Shown in pieces: positions 46,796 through 55,829 of a stretch of DNA of 64,000 nucleotides (the first letter of the stretch is position 1; every line of letters starts with the position of its first letter). A program made the translations under genes and the position numbers. The notes beneath the pieces are model-generated. The model worked only from the letters and a program-made list of their open reading frames with translations, was not told where the DNA came from and ran no database searches. Source of the stretch: Kribbella monticola (lineage in GTDB: Bacteria; Actinomycetota; Actinomycetes; Propionibacteriales; Kribbellaceae); assembly GCF_003261635.1 (NCBI RefSeq), contig NZ_QFXK01000038.1, forward strand, positions 1 through 64,000. Direction: 5' to 3'.

Positions 46796-47794
46796 CTACT
46801 CCAGGATGAGGTGGACCAACCCGTAGACCCCCGCGGCGACCAGGCCGGCCGCCGGGATGGTCAGAACCCACGCTGCGACGATGCCCTTCGCGACGCCCCA
46901 GCGGACCGCGGACAGCCGCTTGGTGGCGCCCGCACCCATCACCGCGGAAGTGATCGTGTGCGTGGTGGAGACCGGCGCGTGCAGCCCGATCGCCATCACG
47001 TACAGCACGGTCGCGGCGACCGCTTCGGAGGCGAACCCGCGCGCGGGATCCAGGTGGATGATGCGCCGGCCGAGCGTGCGCATGATCCGCCAGCCGCCGG
47101 AGTAGGTGCCGAGCGAGATCGCGGTCGCGGCGGCGAACTTGACCCAGATCGGGATCCCGTCCTCCTTGTTCACGTGACCGGTCGTCAGCAGCGCGAGGAA
47201 CATCACGCCCATCGTCTTCTGCGCGTCCTGCAGACCGTGTCCGAGCGACATCGCCGCCGCCGACACCGACTGGGCCAGCCGGAAGCCGCGGGTGGTCCGG
47301 CCGGGGTTGCTGCGCCGGAAGATCCACAGGATCCCGAGCATCAGCAGGAACGCGCCGAGGAATCCGATCGCGGGCGACAGGACCATCGGGATGACGACCT
47401 TGTCCACGATGCCGGACCACAGCACGACACTGGTCGAGGCGAGCCCCGCACCGACCAGGCCGCCGATCAGGGCGTGCGAGGAGGAGGACGGCAGACCGAA
47501 GTACCAGGTGATCAGGTTCCAGCTGATGGCGCCGATCAGGGCGGCGATGACGACCACCAGCCCGTGCCGGCCCGACGGCAAGGTGATCACGCCCTTGCCG
47601 ATCGTCTCGGCCACCTCGGTGCCCAGGAAGGCGCCGGCGAAGTTGAAGACCGCCGCCATCGCCAGCGCGACCCGCGGCGTCAGCGCGCGAGTCGAGACCG
47701 AGGTCGCGATCGCGTTGGCGGCGTCGTGGAAACCGTTCGTGTAGTCGAACGCCAGCGCGATGACGATGACGGCGACGACGAGCGCGAACTCCAC
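46796..47794 (-). CDS. pit: Inorganic phosphate transporter, PiT family (copy 2)
   Basis: 332 aa. Signatures: FDYTNGFHDAANAIATSVST at the N-terminus, GLPSSSSHALIGGLVGAGL centrally, and APVSTTHTITSAVMGAG near the C-terminus. GTG at 47794 starts right after the DUF47 gene, with GGAGAGC upstream, so the two are an operon; PiT plus DUF47 is a known phosphate uptake pair. Confidence 0.94.
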   Translation of the reverse strand: MEFALVVAVIVIALAFDYTNGFHDAANAIATSVSTRALTPRVALAMAAVFNFAGAFLGTEVAETIGKGVITLPSGRHGLVVVIAALIGAISWNLITWYFGLPSSSSHALIGGLVGAGLASTSVVLWSGIVDKVVIPMVLSPAIGFLGAFLLMLGILWIFRRSNPGRTTRGFRLAQSVSAAAMSLGHGLQDAQKTMGVMFLALLTTGHVNKEDGIPIWVKFAAATAISLGTYSGGWRIMRTLGRRIIHLDPARGFASEAVAATVLYVMAIGLHAPVSTTHTITSAVMGAGATKRLSAVRWGVAKGIVAAWVLTIPAAGLVAAGVYGLVHLILE

Positions 47795-47796
47795 GC

Positions 47797-48429
47797 TCAG
47801 CTCTCCTTGACGGCGATCTGTTCGACCGTGTTGGCGACGTGCTCGAAGGCGTCGATCGCGGCCTCCAGCAGGTCGACCACGGTCTTGTACTTCATCACCG
47901 TCAGCGCGTCGTACTCGCCGCTGAACAGCTTGGCGATGATCCGGCGGTGCACCGCGTCACCGGTGTTCTCCAGCCGGTTGACCTCGATCCAGTACTCCGC
48001 GAGGTCCTTCATCGTGCGCAGCCTGGGCATCGTCTCGGCGGTGAGCGCGCCCATCCGCTGCAGTACCTCGATCTGCTCGGCGACCTCGGCCGGCAGCTCA
48101 CTGAGGTTGAAGAGGTGGACGGCGTCGACCGCCTCCTCCATGTAATCCATCACGTCGTCGAGGTCGGAGGCCAGCCGGTAGATGTCCTCGCGGTCGAACG
48201 GCGTGACGAAGGTCGAGTTGACGCGGCGGATGATCGAGTGTGTGGTCTCGTCCGCAGCGTGCTCGGCGTCCTTCATCTGGGCGGCGATCTGGTGGCTCGC
48301 GGACAGGCCGGATCCGGCCGTACTGCCGAGCAGTTCGGCGAGGATGCGGGATCCGTCGACCAGGTGGTTGGCGGACTCGGTGAAAAGGTCGTAGAACGTC
48401 GGGTCGTTCGGACGCAGACGTAACGGCAC
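47797..48429 (-). CDS. DUF47 (PhoU-like) protein
   Basis: 210 aa, all-helical. The GTG at 48429 gives the family start PLRLRPNDPTFYDLF and has GGAG upstream; the longer TTG start adds an atypical head. Metal-binding helices show MKDAEHAADETTHSII and DLDDVMDYMEEAVDA, with WIEVNRLENTGDAVHRRII in the second half. Members regulate or assist the adjacent PiT transporter. Upstream DNA has two GTTCAC words (about 48439 and 48457), weak PHO-box candidates. Confidence 0.93.
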   Translation of the reverse strand: MPLRLRPNDPTFYDLFTESANHLVDGSRILAELLGSTAGSGLSASHQIAAQMKDAEHAADETTHSIIRRVNSTFVTPFDREDIYRLASDLDDVMDYMEEAVDAVHLFNLSELPAEVAEQIEVLQRMGALTAETMPRLRTMKDLAEYWIEVNRLENTGDAVHRRIIAKLFSGEYDALTVMKYKTVVDLLEAAIDAFEHVANTVEQIAVKES

Positions 48430-48567
48430 TTCAAGCTCCGGGTGAACGAGGGACAAACCGTGAACATGCTAGGGGCAACGGACCGCTGACGGAGCATCGG
48501 CGGTGTCAAGGTACCGCGAGATGATGAACACGTAGACTCAACACGACCAATCCGTTACCGATCAGTT

Positions 48568-48870
48568 TCAGCGAGTGATCACCGCATAGAGGTCGAACAG
48601 GCCCACCAGCAGCACCAGGCCGGCGGCGACCCGTAGTACGCGATCTGAGCCCAGACCGCCTGGTTCGTGACGGAGATGGCGGTAGACGGCACTGACAGTG
48701 GTCCAGCAGGACAGGGCCAGCACGGTGACGACGATGCCGAGCCCAAGGCGCACGTTCGACGTACCGAGGCCGGAGGCCAGTAGCAGGATTCCGTTCGCGA
48801 CCAGGCCGAGTGACGTTCGTCTCCAGGCGAGCAGGGTGCGTTCGGGCTGCAACCCGGGTGGCTGGGTCAT
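48568..48870 (-). CDS. DUF202 membrane protein (short)
   Basis: 100 aa, three helices, with the DUF202 start PERTLLAWRRTSLGLVANGI. Coupled to the next DUF202 gene upstream (overlap 48867-48870). Function of DUF202 is unknown. Confidence 0.88.
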   Translation of the reverse strand: MTQPPGLQPERTLLAWRRTSLGLVANGILLLASGLGTSNVRLGLGIVVTVLALSCWTTVSAVYRHLRHEPGGLGSDRVLRVAAGLVLLVGLFDLYAVITR

Positions 48871-49214
48871 CGCAGCAGGCTGAACAGGAGGCCGATCAGG
48901 CCGACCACGGCGATCGTTGCCCCGAGCACCAAAGGGATGCGGGTGACCGGCAGGCGCGCGCCGAGGCGCATCGCGCTCAGGTTGACCTGCCAGCGACGGA
49001 AGGCGCCGACGGTCGTGACGATCCCGGCCGTCACCAGCACGATCCCGATCACCCGACCCGGCCAGCGCGCGCCACCTAGATTGAGGAACTGCGCGGCAGA
49101 CAGACCGCCCGCGTAGCAGGCCAAGGAAGTGCGCAGGTACGCCAGGTAGGTCCGCTCGTTGGCCAGCGTGAAGCGGTAGTCGGGTTCTTGTTCTTGCTGA
49201 TCTTCTTGGCTCAA
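48867..49214 (-). CDS. YidH-type DUF202 membrane protein
   Basis: 115 aa. A polar Gln/Glu-rich head is followed by RFTLANERTYLAYLRTSLAC, the DUF202/YidH signature, and three helices. Probable TTG start at 49214 overlaps the stop of the GH3 gene (TTGA). YidH-like and short DUF202 genes commonly occur as pairs. Confidence 0.88.
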   Translation of the reverse strand: MSQEDQQEQEPDYRFTLANERTYLAYLRTSLACYAGGLSAAQFLNLGGARWPGRVIGIVLVTAGIVTTVGAFRRWQVNLSAMRLGARLPVTRIPLVLGATIAVVGLIGLLFSLLR

Positions 49215-50458
49215 CTGCAGCTCACCAGGCCGTGGTTCTGCTTCAGGGTGAGGACCCGGCGGACGCTGGCCTGCAGTAAGGCCGAGAACGCCTTGTCCTG
49301 TTGGGCTTTCTGCACCAGTGCGTTGATCATCACCGAGGTCAGGGACGACTTGGCGGTGATCACCATGTCACCACCAGCCGCCACGAACCGGGTAGCCCGC
49401 TCACCGGCCGGCACCGACGCCACCTCCGCGGCAGCGCCGACATCATCGGTGATGACGACACCGGCGTACCGCAGATCTTCGCGGAGCATGCCGCGGATGA
49501 TCGTGGCGGAGAACACCGCCCGGTTCGCGCGGTCGATCTTGGTGTACGTCGCGGTCGCGACCATCACCAACTCCGAGCCGGCCTGCATCCCGGCCGCGAA
49601 GCCGGCCAGATTCGCGTCACCACGAACCGTGACGTCGTCGACCACGCCCGAGGAGAAGTCCGTGTTCCCTCGGACCCGGCCGAGCCCCGGGAAGTGCTTG
49701 ACCGAGGTCGCGACACCGGCAGCAGCCATTCCGCGCACGAAAGCAGCGACGTGCGGCCCGACAACGGCCGACGTGCTGCCGAACTCCCGGTCCAGCTTGC
49801 CGATCGGCTCATTCGTACTGCGCTCCGACGCCGGTACTACGTCTGCCACGGGCGCGAGGTCTACGTTGACCCCAGCCTGCTTGAGCTGGTTGCCCCACTC
49901 GGTGGAGCGGCTCGTCAGCTTCGCCGTGGACCAGGTGCCTTGCACGGTGGCCGATGGGAACCTGTCGAAGCCTGCGCCCTTGAGACGCTGGATCTGACCG
50001 CCCTCCTGGTCGGCTGCGATCAGCGGGCGGATGCCTTTCACTGTGGCGGTCGCAGTCGCTGCAGCGGTCGCAGTACGGGTGTGGGAGAGGCTGCCGCCGC
50101 TACCCATCAGCAGGAGTCCGCCGGGCTTGCGGGCGTCGGCGATCGATCGCTCTGACGACGTCATGCCGGAGGCGCTGATGCCGGTCATGATCAGCTGGGC
50201 AGCCTGCTCGTGCAGCGTGAGGGCTTGCAGCTTCTGGTCCAGACAACCGAGCGGTGTGGTCGGTGATTGAGTCGGCGATTGGCTGGGCGTCGTCTGGCTT
50301 GGCGTTTGGGTCGGTGTCTCAGTGGGCTGGGTCGTCGGTGTGACGGTTGCTGAGTCCGACGGCGGCGTACTGGGGCCGGCGGTGGGTGAACTGTCGCTGC
50401 AGCCGCCGAGTAGGAGCGCTGCGGCCGCCACCGCCGCCGTGACCCGGGTTGCGCCCAC
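49211..50458 (-). CDS. GH3-type lipoprotein (beta-N-acetylhexosaminidase-like)
   Basis: 415 aa. Lipobox LLGGC near residue 20, then a Thr/Pro/Ser linker to residue 70, then one GH3 barrel. Family motifs: PLIAADQEGGQIQRLKG, KHFPGLGRVRGNTDF (acid/base His loop), and the nucleophile Asp in GVVITDDVGAAA. Single-domain GH3 enzymes of this type (NagZ-like) trim muropeptides. A surface role in wall recycling is likely. The linker has TPTQTPSQ-like repeats. First gene of a chain with two DUF202 genes. Confidence 0.9.
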   Translation of the reverse strand: MGATRVTAAVAAAALLLGGCSDSSPTAGPSTPPSDSATVTPTTQPTETPTQTPSQTTPSQSPTQSPTTPLGCLDQKLQALTLHEQAAQLIMTGISASGMTSSERSIADARKPGGLLLMGSGGSLSHTRTATAAATATATVKGIRPLIAADQEGGQIQRLKGAGFDRFPSATVQGTWSTAKLTSRSTEWGNQLKQAGVNVDLAPVADVVPASERSTNEPIGKLDREFGSTSAVVGPHVAAFVRGMAAAGVATSVKHFPGLGRVRGNTDFSSGVVDDVTVRGDANLAGFAAGMQAGSELVMVATATYTKIDRANRAVFSATIIRGMLREDLRYAGVVITDDVGAAAEVASVPAGERATRFVAAGGDMVITAKSSLTSVMINALVQKAQQDKAFSALLQASVRRVLTLKQNHGLVSCS

Positions 50459-50466
50459 CGGCCTGG

Positions 50467-50952
50467 TCAGTGCGTCTCCCAGGCAGCGCTGTCGTACGAC
50501 CCGCCCGAGTGCCGGGCCAGGGCCGCGCAGATGTCGTGCAAGTGGCCGACCTGCTCATCAGTGAGTGCGTCGAACACCGCCTGCCGAACGGTCTCGACAT
50601 GACCTGGCGCGGTCTCCTTGAGCTTCTGCCTGCCCTCTTCGGTGAGGATCGCGACCTGCCCACGCCGGTCGGACTCGATCCCCTCCCGCCGGACCCAGCC
50701 GACCTTCTCCAGCCGGTTCACGGCGTGCGACAGGCGGCTGCGCGAGCCCAGCGTCGCCACCGCGAGCTCGCTCATCCGCAGCCGGCCGTCGGCGGCGTCG
50801 GAAAGCCGGACCAGGATTTCGAAGTACGTGTGTGGCATGCCGGCGTCGCGCTGCAGTTGCTGCTCGATCCGGCCGTTGACCACGCGCTGGGCAGCGATGA
50901 ACGCTCGCCAGGCATGCTGCTCTTTTTCGTCCAGCCACCGCGGTTCCGCCAT
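50467..50952 (-). CDS. MarR family transcriptional regulator
   Basis: 161 aa, typical MarR: RVVNGRIEQQLQRDAGMPHT, helix-turn-helix with ELAVATLGSRSRLSHAVNRL, and the wing DRRGQVAILTEEG. It lies eight bases upstream of the GH3 gene on the same strand and may be its co-transcribed regulator, though it also stands close to the EamA gene. Confidence 0.9.
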   Translation of the reverse strand: MAEPRWLDEKEQHAWRAFIAAQRVVNGRIEQQLQRDAGMPHTYFEILVRLSDAADGRLRMSELAVATLGSRSRLSHAVNRLEKVGWVRREGIESDRRGQVAILTEEGRQKLKETAPGHVETVRQAVFDALTDEQVGHLHDICAALARHSGGSYDSAAWETH

Positions 50953-51000
50953 GACGGCAGCGTAGCCAGGTCGACCGACATGCGCCGCCCGGGCAGGCCG

Positions 51001-51909
51001 TCAGGAGGTGCGGTGTTGGTCTCTCAGCCGAATGAGGACGACTGCTGCCGCGCACACGACGATGCCGAGCGTCGCCAGTACGCCGATGGTCTCGTGGAAC
51101 AGGAGGAAGGCGAACAGCATGGTGGTTGGCGGTACGAGGTACAGGAGGCTGCTGATCCTGGTGGCGCCGGACAGCCTCAGGTTGACCAGGTACAGCCCCC
51201 AGCCGCCTCCAGTGGCGAGGACAACCAGCCACAGGACGGCACCGTAGAACGCTGGGTCGCGGGGCACGGTCAACTGCCCTGTCACTGCAGTCACGGAGAC
51301 GAAGAGGACTGCCGACACGAGAGTCTGCAGACAGAGGGCAGTCAGCAGTCCAACAGTCGGCTTGCGGCGCCTTTCGAAGATGGTGCCGATCACCAATCCG
51401 AACAGGCCGCCGACCGGAATCAGGAAAAGCGCTGCGTTGCCGGCGGTGAGGTCGTCCGCAACTACCAGGCCAACCCCGGCGACGCCTAGGAACAGGCCGA
51501 TCCACTGGCGCCCGGTCACCCGCTCGCCAAGGAGCGGGCCGGCCACCGTGGCGATCAGGATGGGCTGTAGGGAGCCGATGAGCGCAGTGACTCCTGCTGT
51601 GATGCCGTGATCGATACCGACGAACACGAGGCCGAGGTAGACGAACTGGCAGAGGAAAGCCATCACCGCCTGGGTGACCAGGTCTTTCCTGCTGAGCCGC
51701 GGTCTGCGCACCAGCAACACGATCGCCGCGATGCTTCCCGCGACCAGGTAGCGCCAGGCGAGTAGATCGAAGGCCGAGCTGTACTCCGTTCCCCAGCGCG
51801 CACCGATGAAGCCGCTGCTCCAGAACACGACGAACCCGGCACCGGCGAGGAGCGGGAGCGGGAGCGCCCGGCGGCGTATGGCTGTCTTCTCGAGGGTTTG
51901 AGCGGTCAT
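51001..51909 (-). CDS. EamA/DMT family transporter
   Basis: 302 aa, ten predicted helices in two EamA repeats (residues 20-145 and 160-295): AGFVVFWSSGFIGARWG, GITALIGSLQPILIA-type phrases, LGERVTGRQWIGLFLGVAGV. Such proteins export metabolites or drugs. Divergent from a TetR gene with a shared operator, so it is probably that regulator's target. Confidence 0.9.
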   Translation of the reverse strand: MTAQTLEKTAIRRRALPLPLLAGAGFVVFWSSGFIGARWGTEYSSAFDLLAWRYLVAGSIAAIVLLVRRPRLSRKDLVTQAVMAFLCQFVYLGLVFVGIDHGITAGVTALIGSLQPILIATVAGPLLGERVTGRQWIGLFLGVAGVGLVVADDLTAGNAALFLIPVGGLFGLVIGTIFERRRKPTVGLLTALCLQTLVSAVLFVSVTAVTGQLTVPRDPAFYGAVLWLVVLATGGGWGLYLVNLRLSGATRISSLLYLVPPTTMLFAFLLFHETIGVLATLGIVVCAAAVVLIRLRDQHRTS

Positions 51910-51920
51910 GGCTCCGAGGT

Positions 51921-51953
51921 AACCATACCGGTCGGTATACTGTCAGTATGGTT
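51921..51953. promoter_or_regulatory. Shared operator/promoter of EamA and TetR genes
   Basis: Outer inverted repeat AACCATAC (51921-51928) / GTATGGTT (51946-51953) encloses an inner ATACCGGTCGGTAT. TATACT at 51936-51941 is a near-consensus -10 whose start point would be the TetR ATG itself, so TetR binding should block a leaderless message. Confidence 0.75.
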
Positions 51954-52565
51954 GCCTCGTCCGTCCTGCTCACCGATCGTGGCCCCCGTACGGCGAAACC
52001 GCTCACGCCGGCCGGCGAGCGGATCCTCACCGCGGCGTCGTCACTGTTCTACGAGCGCGGCATCCGCACTGTCGGTGTCGACGCGATCGCGGATGCGGCA
52101 GAGGTGACGAAGAAGACGCTGTACGACCGGTTCGGCTCCAAGGACAACCTGATCGCCGCGTATCTGGAGCAGCGGAACCGGGTCTGGCATCTGTTCCTGG
52201 ACGAGCAACTGCGGAGCCGGGCACCGCAGACTCCCGAAGAGGTGATTCTCGCGCTGTTCGCGGCACTGACCGATTGGATGGCTGAGTCGCGACGCGGGTG
52301 CGGATTCATCAACGCCAGTGTCGAACTGGCCGCGCCGGACCATCCGGCGATGCCGGTGATCGTGGGGCAGAAGCAGTGGATGCGTGCGGAGTTCCGGGCG
52401 CAGGCGGAGCGGGCCGGGTTCCGTAGTACGGAGGAATTGGCTGACCGCTTGCTCCTGCTGCACGAGGGAGCGTTGGTGAGCTACCGGGTGGCTGCGATGG
52501 AGCACGCACCCGAGGTGGCGTATCGGGCGGCCGCTGACTTGCTGGCGGGCTGGCGGCGAGTCTAG
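51948..52565 (+). CDS. TetR/AcrR family regulator
   Basis: 205 aa. Helix-turn-helix at residues 20-65 (RILTAASSLFYERGIRTVGV, then ADAAEVTKKTLYDRFGSKDN). The ligand domain includes RRGCGFINASVELAAPDHPA, a phrase found in TetR proteins with TetR_C_6-like or LmrA-like domains. Leaderless ATG at 51948, inside its own operator. Confidence 0.92.
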   Translation: MVASSVLLTDRGPRTAKPLTPAGERILTAASSLFYERGIRTVGVDAIADAAEVTKKTLYDRFGSKDNLIAAYLEQRNRVWHLFLDEQLRSRAPQTPEEVILALFAALTDWMAESRRGCGFINASVELAAPDHPAMPVIVGQKQWMRAEFRAQAERAGFRSTEELADRLLLLHEGALVSYRVAAMEHAPEVAYRAAADLLAGWRRV

Positions 52566-52599
52566 GGCTGGGCTGGGTGATTAGGGCTCGGCTGGCTGA

Positions 52600-53259
52600 C
52601 TAGGAGCTGCGCCTGGCGACGGTGAGGCCGACGAGGCGGGAGACGACCATTGCCACGTAGCCGAGGCCTGCCAGCTGTTCGATCATCACTACGGATCGGG
52701 CCCACGACGTGATCGGGACGATGTCGCTCAAGCCGGTGCTGGACAACGTGGTGAAGCTCAAGAAGAGCAACTCCATCCAGGTGCGGTCGGCGTTCGGATT
52801 GACGGCTGCGGTGAAGCTGTGCGGCACCACTGCTTGCACGAAGACGAACAGGTAGGCGAAACCCCAAGCCACCAAGGTGAAAGTGGCACCGGTCGCGTAC
52901 AGCTCGTCGGTGCTCACATCCGGGTCGGACAGCATGTACCGCAGCAGGCTGTACGCAGCGTAGAAGTAGAACGCAGCGTGGATGACGCCGGAGACCGGCA
53001 CGATGACGTCCGTCGGGCGGAACGCGTTCACGACCGACAGCACGACAGCGGGGATCCCGAGACAGATGCTGACCCAGGTCAGGCCCGGCGTCGAGCGCAC
53101 GGAGAAGACCGCGAGAACCAGTACGACGATGCCCAGAATCTCGAACGCCACGCGCCCGCCGCGGGAACCTTCCATCGCCGGGTAGAGCAGAACGCCCAGC
53201 AGCTGGACTACGAGCAGGATCGCCGACGGGTGCCGCTTGGCGCTGGCCAGCAGGGTCAT
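52600..53259 (-). CDS. Ion channel family membrane protein (unusual filter)
   Basis: 219 aa, about six helices, the last two flanking a pore loop: LLFLSFTTLSSTGLSDIVP. The loop lines up with the potassium channel TTxTTxGYGD filter, but the residues are STGLSD, so ion selectivity may differ. ATG at 53259 overlaps the thioesterase stop. Many actinomycetes carry this form; its physiology is not known. Confidence 0.82.
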   Translation of the reverse strand: MTLLASAKRHPSAILLVVQLLGVLLYPAMEGSRGGRVAFEILGIVVLVLAVFSVRSTPGLTWVSICLGIPAVVLSVVNAFRPTDVIVPVSGVIHAAFYFYAAYSLLRYMLSDPDVSTDELYATGATFTLVAWGFAYLFVFVQAVVPHSFTAAVNPNADRTWMELLFLSFTTLSSTGLSDIVPITSWARSVVMIEQLAGLGYVAMVVSRLVGLTVARRSS

Positions 53260-53768
53260 TCGGGCGCCTCCCGGGAGGCGATGATGGCCTGCCTGCGAGC
53301 CAGCCGGTGACTGCGGCGGATCTCGGCCTCGCGCAGCCGTCTGCGGTCCTCGTCGGTCTCCGGCACGACCTGCGGCACCTCGCGCGGCTTGCCTTCCTCG
53401 TCGACCGCCACGAACACCAGGTACGCCGTGGCGACGTGGACCTGCGGGCCGACCGAGTCCCATCGGTCGGCGGTGATCCGGACGCCGATCTCCATCGAGC
53501 TGCGGCCGGTCCAGTTGACCTGCGCGTTGAAGTGCACGACGTCGCCGACCCGGACCGGGACCAGGAAGACCATCTCGTCCATCGACGCGGTCACGGCGGG
53601 ACCGCCAGAGTGCCTGGCGGCGACCACGCCTGCGACCGAGTCGACCAACGTCATCACCACACCACCGTGGACCGTGCCGAGCAGGTTCGTCTCGTTCTGC
53701 GCGGTGATGTGCGACACCGACAGCCGGGTCGCCGAGGTCGCTCTGGAAGCCGGCGTACCGGTCATCAT
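53256..53768 (-). CDS. Acyl-CoA thioesterase (hotdog fold)
   Basis: 170 aa. Starts MMTGTPASRATSATRLSVSH, with AAGGAG before the first ATG. The BFIT/YciA-like hotdog has NETNLLGTVHGGVVMTLVDS (catalytic Asn and Asp/Thr region) and MDEMVFLVPVRVGDVVHFNA. It hydrolyses fatty acyl-CoA. The charged C-terminal tail (residues 130-170) is Arg/Glu-rich. Downstream ion channel gene overlaps by four bases. Confidence 0.9.
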   Translation of the reverse strand: MMTGTPASRATSATRLSVSHITAQNETNLLGTVHGGVVMTLVDSVAGVVAARHSGGPAVTASMDEMVFLVPVRVGDVVHFNAQVNWTGRSSMEIGVRITADRWDSVGPQVHVATAYLVFVAVDEEGKPREVPQVVPETDEDRRRLREAEIRRSHRLARRQAIIASREAPE

Positions 53769-53899
53769 CGGATCCACTCCTTGACAAAGACGTCCCAGCG
53801 GGTTGACGCAGGATATCCGCCGGTTGTCCACAGGCCCGGAATTGCCACCTCGCCGACGCTGCCCGCGCTCGTACTTTCTCTGTCGAGGAGGTGGACACG

Positions 53900-54859
53900 A
53901 TGACCACCCAGCACAACCTTCCCGCCGAGCGGGCCGCAGGCAACCATCCCGGACTTCTCCCACTCACCGATCCCGAGGCCGACCACCTGATCCAGCTGTC
54001 CCGTGCGGCCTTGTCCGCTCGAGGCCTGACCACGAGCTATGTCCACGAAACCGGCACGCTCAGCGTCGCCACGTCGTCCGATCAGCTCGGCGGCGCGCAG
54101 TTCGGACTGGGGAATCTAGCCAGAACGGTGGTGAGGGAGCCGCGGCAACGCTGGGCGCAACAGGTCGAGCAGCATTTCGACGGCTTGCTCGCCAACGTGC
54201 GGCGGCCGGCCGATTCCGCTGACCTGGCGAGCCGGCTCTGTCTCCGGCTGGCAGCCACGGCGGCGGTCCCGCCGGAGTGGACTGCCGACCTACCGGAGTT
54301 CCTGCCCGGGCTCGTTGCCGTGCCTGCGACCAGCAGCGACGGCACTTTCACCCTCCACTTCGATCCCGCGGCCCTCGGCCTCAGCCGATCCGAGGCATAT
54401 CGGCTCGCTCTGGCCAACCTCACCCAGCTCACCGACAACGTCACCTACCTCGACCACAACGGAGCCCAACTTGCGATGCTCAGCGAGACCAGCTGGTCCG
54501 CATCCCGTGCCCTGGTCCTCGACACCGTCCTGCGGGAATCCCTCCACCTGGAGGACCCGAAGTACGGCGTACTGGTGGCTCTTCCCGCCCGCGATCTGCT
54601 GCTGATCCACGTCATCCGCGACCTCTCGGTGCTGCCCGCCCTCAGCGCGATGCTTCACCTCACCCACACCGCCTTCGAGAGCGCACCCGGTCCCCTCACT
54701 CCGACCGTCTACCTCGTCGACGCAACCGGCTGGCACCCCGCCACCATCGCGCTTCCCGACCATCCCCTTCCCTATCACCTGAGCCCTCAGCTCCGCGCCC
54801 TGATCCATTGCCTCGCCGAGTTCGAAGGAGCGCCTGAGCATGACCAGACAGCAACCTGA
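53900..54859 (+). CDS. Hypothetical protein, 319 aa
   Basis: ATG at 53900 with GGAGG nine bases upstream. Soluble: a helical start (DPEADHLIQLSRAALSARGL), FGLGNLARTVVREPRQRWAQ, FLPGLVAVPATSSDGTFTLH, then LPARDLLLIHVIRDLSVLPA and YLVDATGWHPATIALPDHPL. The middle recalls DUF1444-type stress proteins (a domain with an internal repeated V/L-rich strand), but the match is loose. No function assigned. A hairpin separates it from the convergent fasciclin gene. Confidence 0.78.
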   Translation: MTTQHNLPAERAAGNHPGLLPLTDPEADHLIQLSRAALSARGLTTSYVHETGTLSVATSSDQLGGAQFGLGNLARTVVREPRQRWAQQVEQHFDGLLANVRRPADSADLASRLCLRLAATAAVPPEWTADLPEFLPGLVAVPATSSDGTFTLHFDPAALGLSRSEAYRLALANLTQLTDNVTYLDHNGAQLAMLSETSWSASRALVLDTVLRESLHLEDPKYGVLVALPARDLLLIHVIRDLSVLPALSAMLHLTHTAFESAPGPLTPTVYLVDATGWHPATIALPDHPLPYHLSPQLRALIHCLAEFEGAPEHDQTAT

Positions 54860-54931
54860 TCCGGACGTAGAAGTCGACCTCCGAGGTGGTACCGCGCTGG
54901 CCGGCAGGCGCTTGCACAGTCGCCGGCACGC

Positions 54932-54970
54932 GACTGGGCGGCGCCCCGGCAGAGGTGGCGCCGCCCAGTC
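54932..54970. terminator. Strong hairpin between convergent genes
   Basis: A perfect 14-bp stem, GACTGGGCGGCGCC with GGCGCCGCCCAGTC, 11-nt loop, between the unknown 319-aa gene and the fasciclin gene. Confidence 0.85.
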
Positions 54971-55022
54971 AGTTCAGTCGGTGGCCGATTCCGGAGTGAT
55001 CCGGGCGGCTACCGGTTCGTTG

Positions 55023-55694
55023 TCAGGCCGCCGGGGGCAGCAGGACGGTGTCGATCAGGTAGACCGTCGCGTTCGCGGTCTTCACGCCACCGCAGATGAC
55101 CTTGGCGTTGTTGACCATCAAGTTGTCACCGGAACCGCTGACGGTGACGTCCTGCTTCTCGACCGTGGCGTGCTTGCCGACGACCGCCGCCGCGTCGAGC
55201 TGACCCGGTACGACGTGGTAGGTCAGGATCTTGCTCAGCAGCGCGTCGTTGGTCTTCAGCGTGGCCATCGTCTTCGCGTCGATCTTGGCGAACGCGGAGT
55301 CGACCGGCGCGAACACGGTGAACTCGCCACCGTTCAGCGTCGAGACCAGGTCGACCTTCGGATTCACCTTGCCCGATACCGCCGCGACCAGCGTCTTCAG
55401 CAGCGGGTTACCCGAGGCAGCAGTCGCGACCGGTGCGGCGGCCATGCCGTCGACCGAGCCGGCACCCGTCGGATTGGCCTTGGCGTAGTCGGCGCAGCCG
55501 GGGCCGACCAGGCCGGAGGTGTTGCCGGCCGGAGCGGAGGAGCTCATGCTCTCGCTCGGCATCGGCGCCGAGGACGAGGTGGTGGTCGAGGGGCTGCTGC
55601 TCGAGTTGTCGTCGCTGCCGCCACAAGCCGCGGTCGCGAAGAGCAGGGACAGAGCAGAGGCGGCCAGAGCGACTCGCTTGATGGTGTGGGACAT
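55023..55694 (-). CDS. Fasciclin-domain lipoprotein (MPT83-like)
   Basis: 223 aa. Lipobox-like ATAAC near residue 24, Ser/Thr linker to residue 60, then [20 protein letters not shown] and one fasciclin domain (residues 95-220) with [14 protein letters not shown] and [13 protein letters not shown], closing with [11 protein letters not shown]. It resembles mycobacterial MPT70/MPT83, surface proteins of unclear role. It follows the molybdopterin oxidoreductase gene on the same strand by about 135 bp. Confidence 0.92.
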   Translation of the reverse strand: MSHTIKRVALAASALSLLFATAACGGSDDNSSSSPSTTTSSSAPMPSESMSSSAPAGNTSGLVGPGCADYAKANPTGAGSVDGMAAAPVATAASGNPLLKTLVAAVSGKVNPKVDLVSTLNGGEFTVFAPVDSAFAKIDAKTMATLKTNDALLSKILTYHVVPGQLDAAAVVGKHATVEKQDVTVSGSGDNLMVNNAKVICGGVKTANATVYLIDTVLLPPAA

Positions 55695-55829
55695 GACGAT
55701 CCTTCTCCTTCGATGGTTTTTGCGTTGCGAGGTGTGCCGCGTCCTCGTCGGAGGTGCGCGGTGCGGCTGCCTGAGCTGTGCTCTGCCGGCAGATGCGGGA
55801 TGACGGCAGCCGGCTGTACTGCGAACGGA

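Noticed and set aside
52309-52509. Small minus-strand frame inside the TetR gene
   Set aside because: Pro/Ala/Arg shadow without start support.
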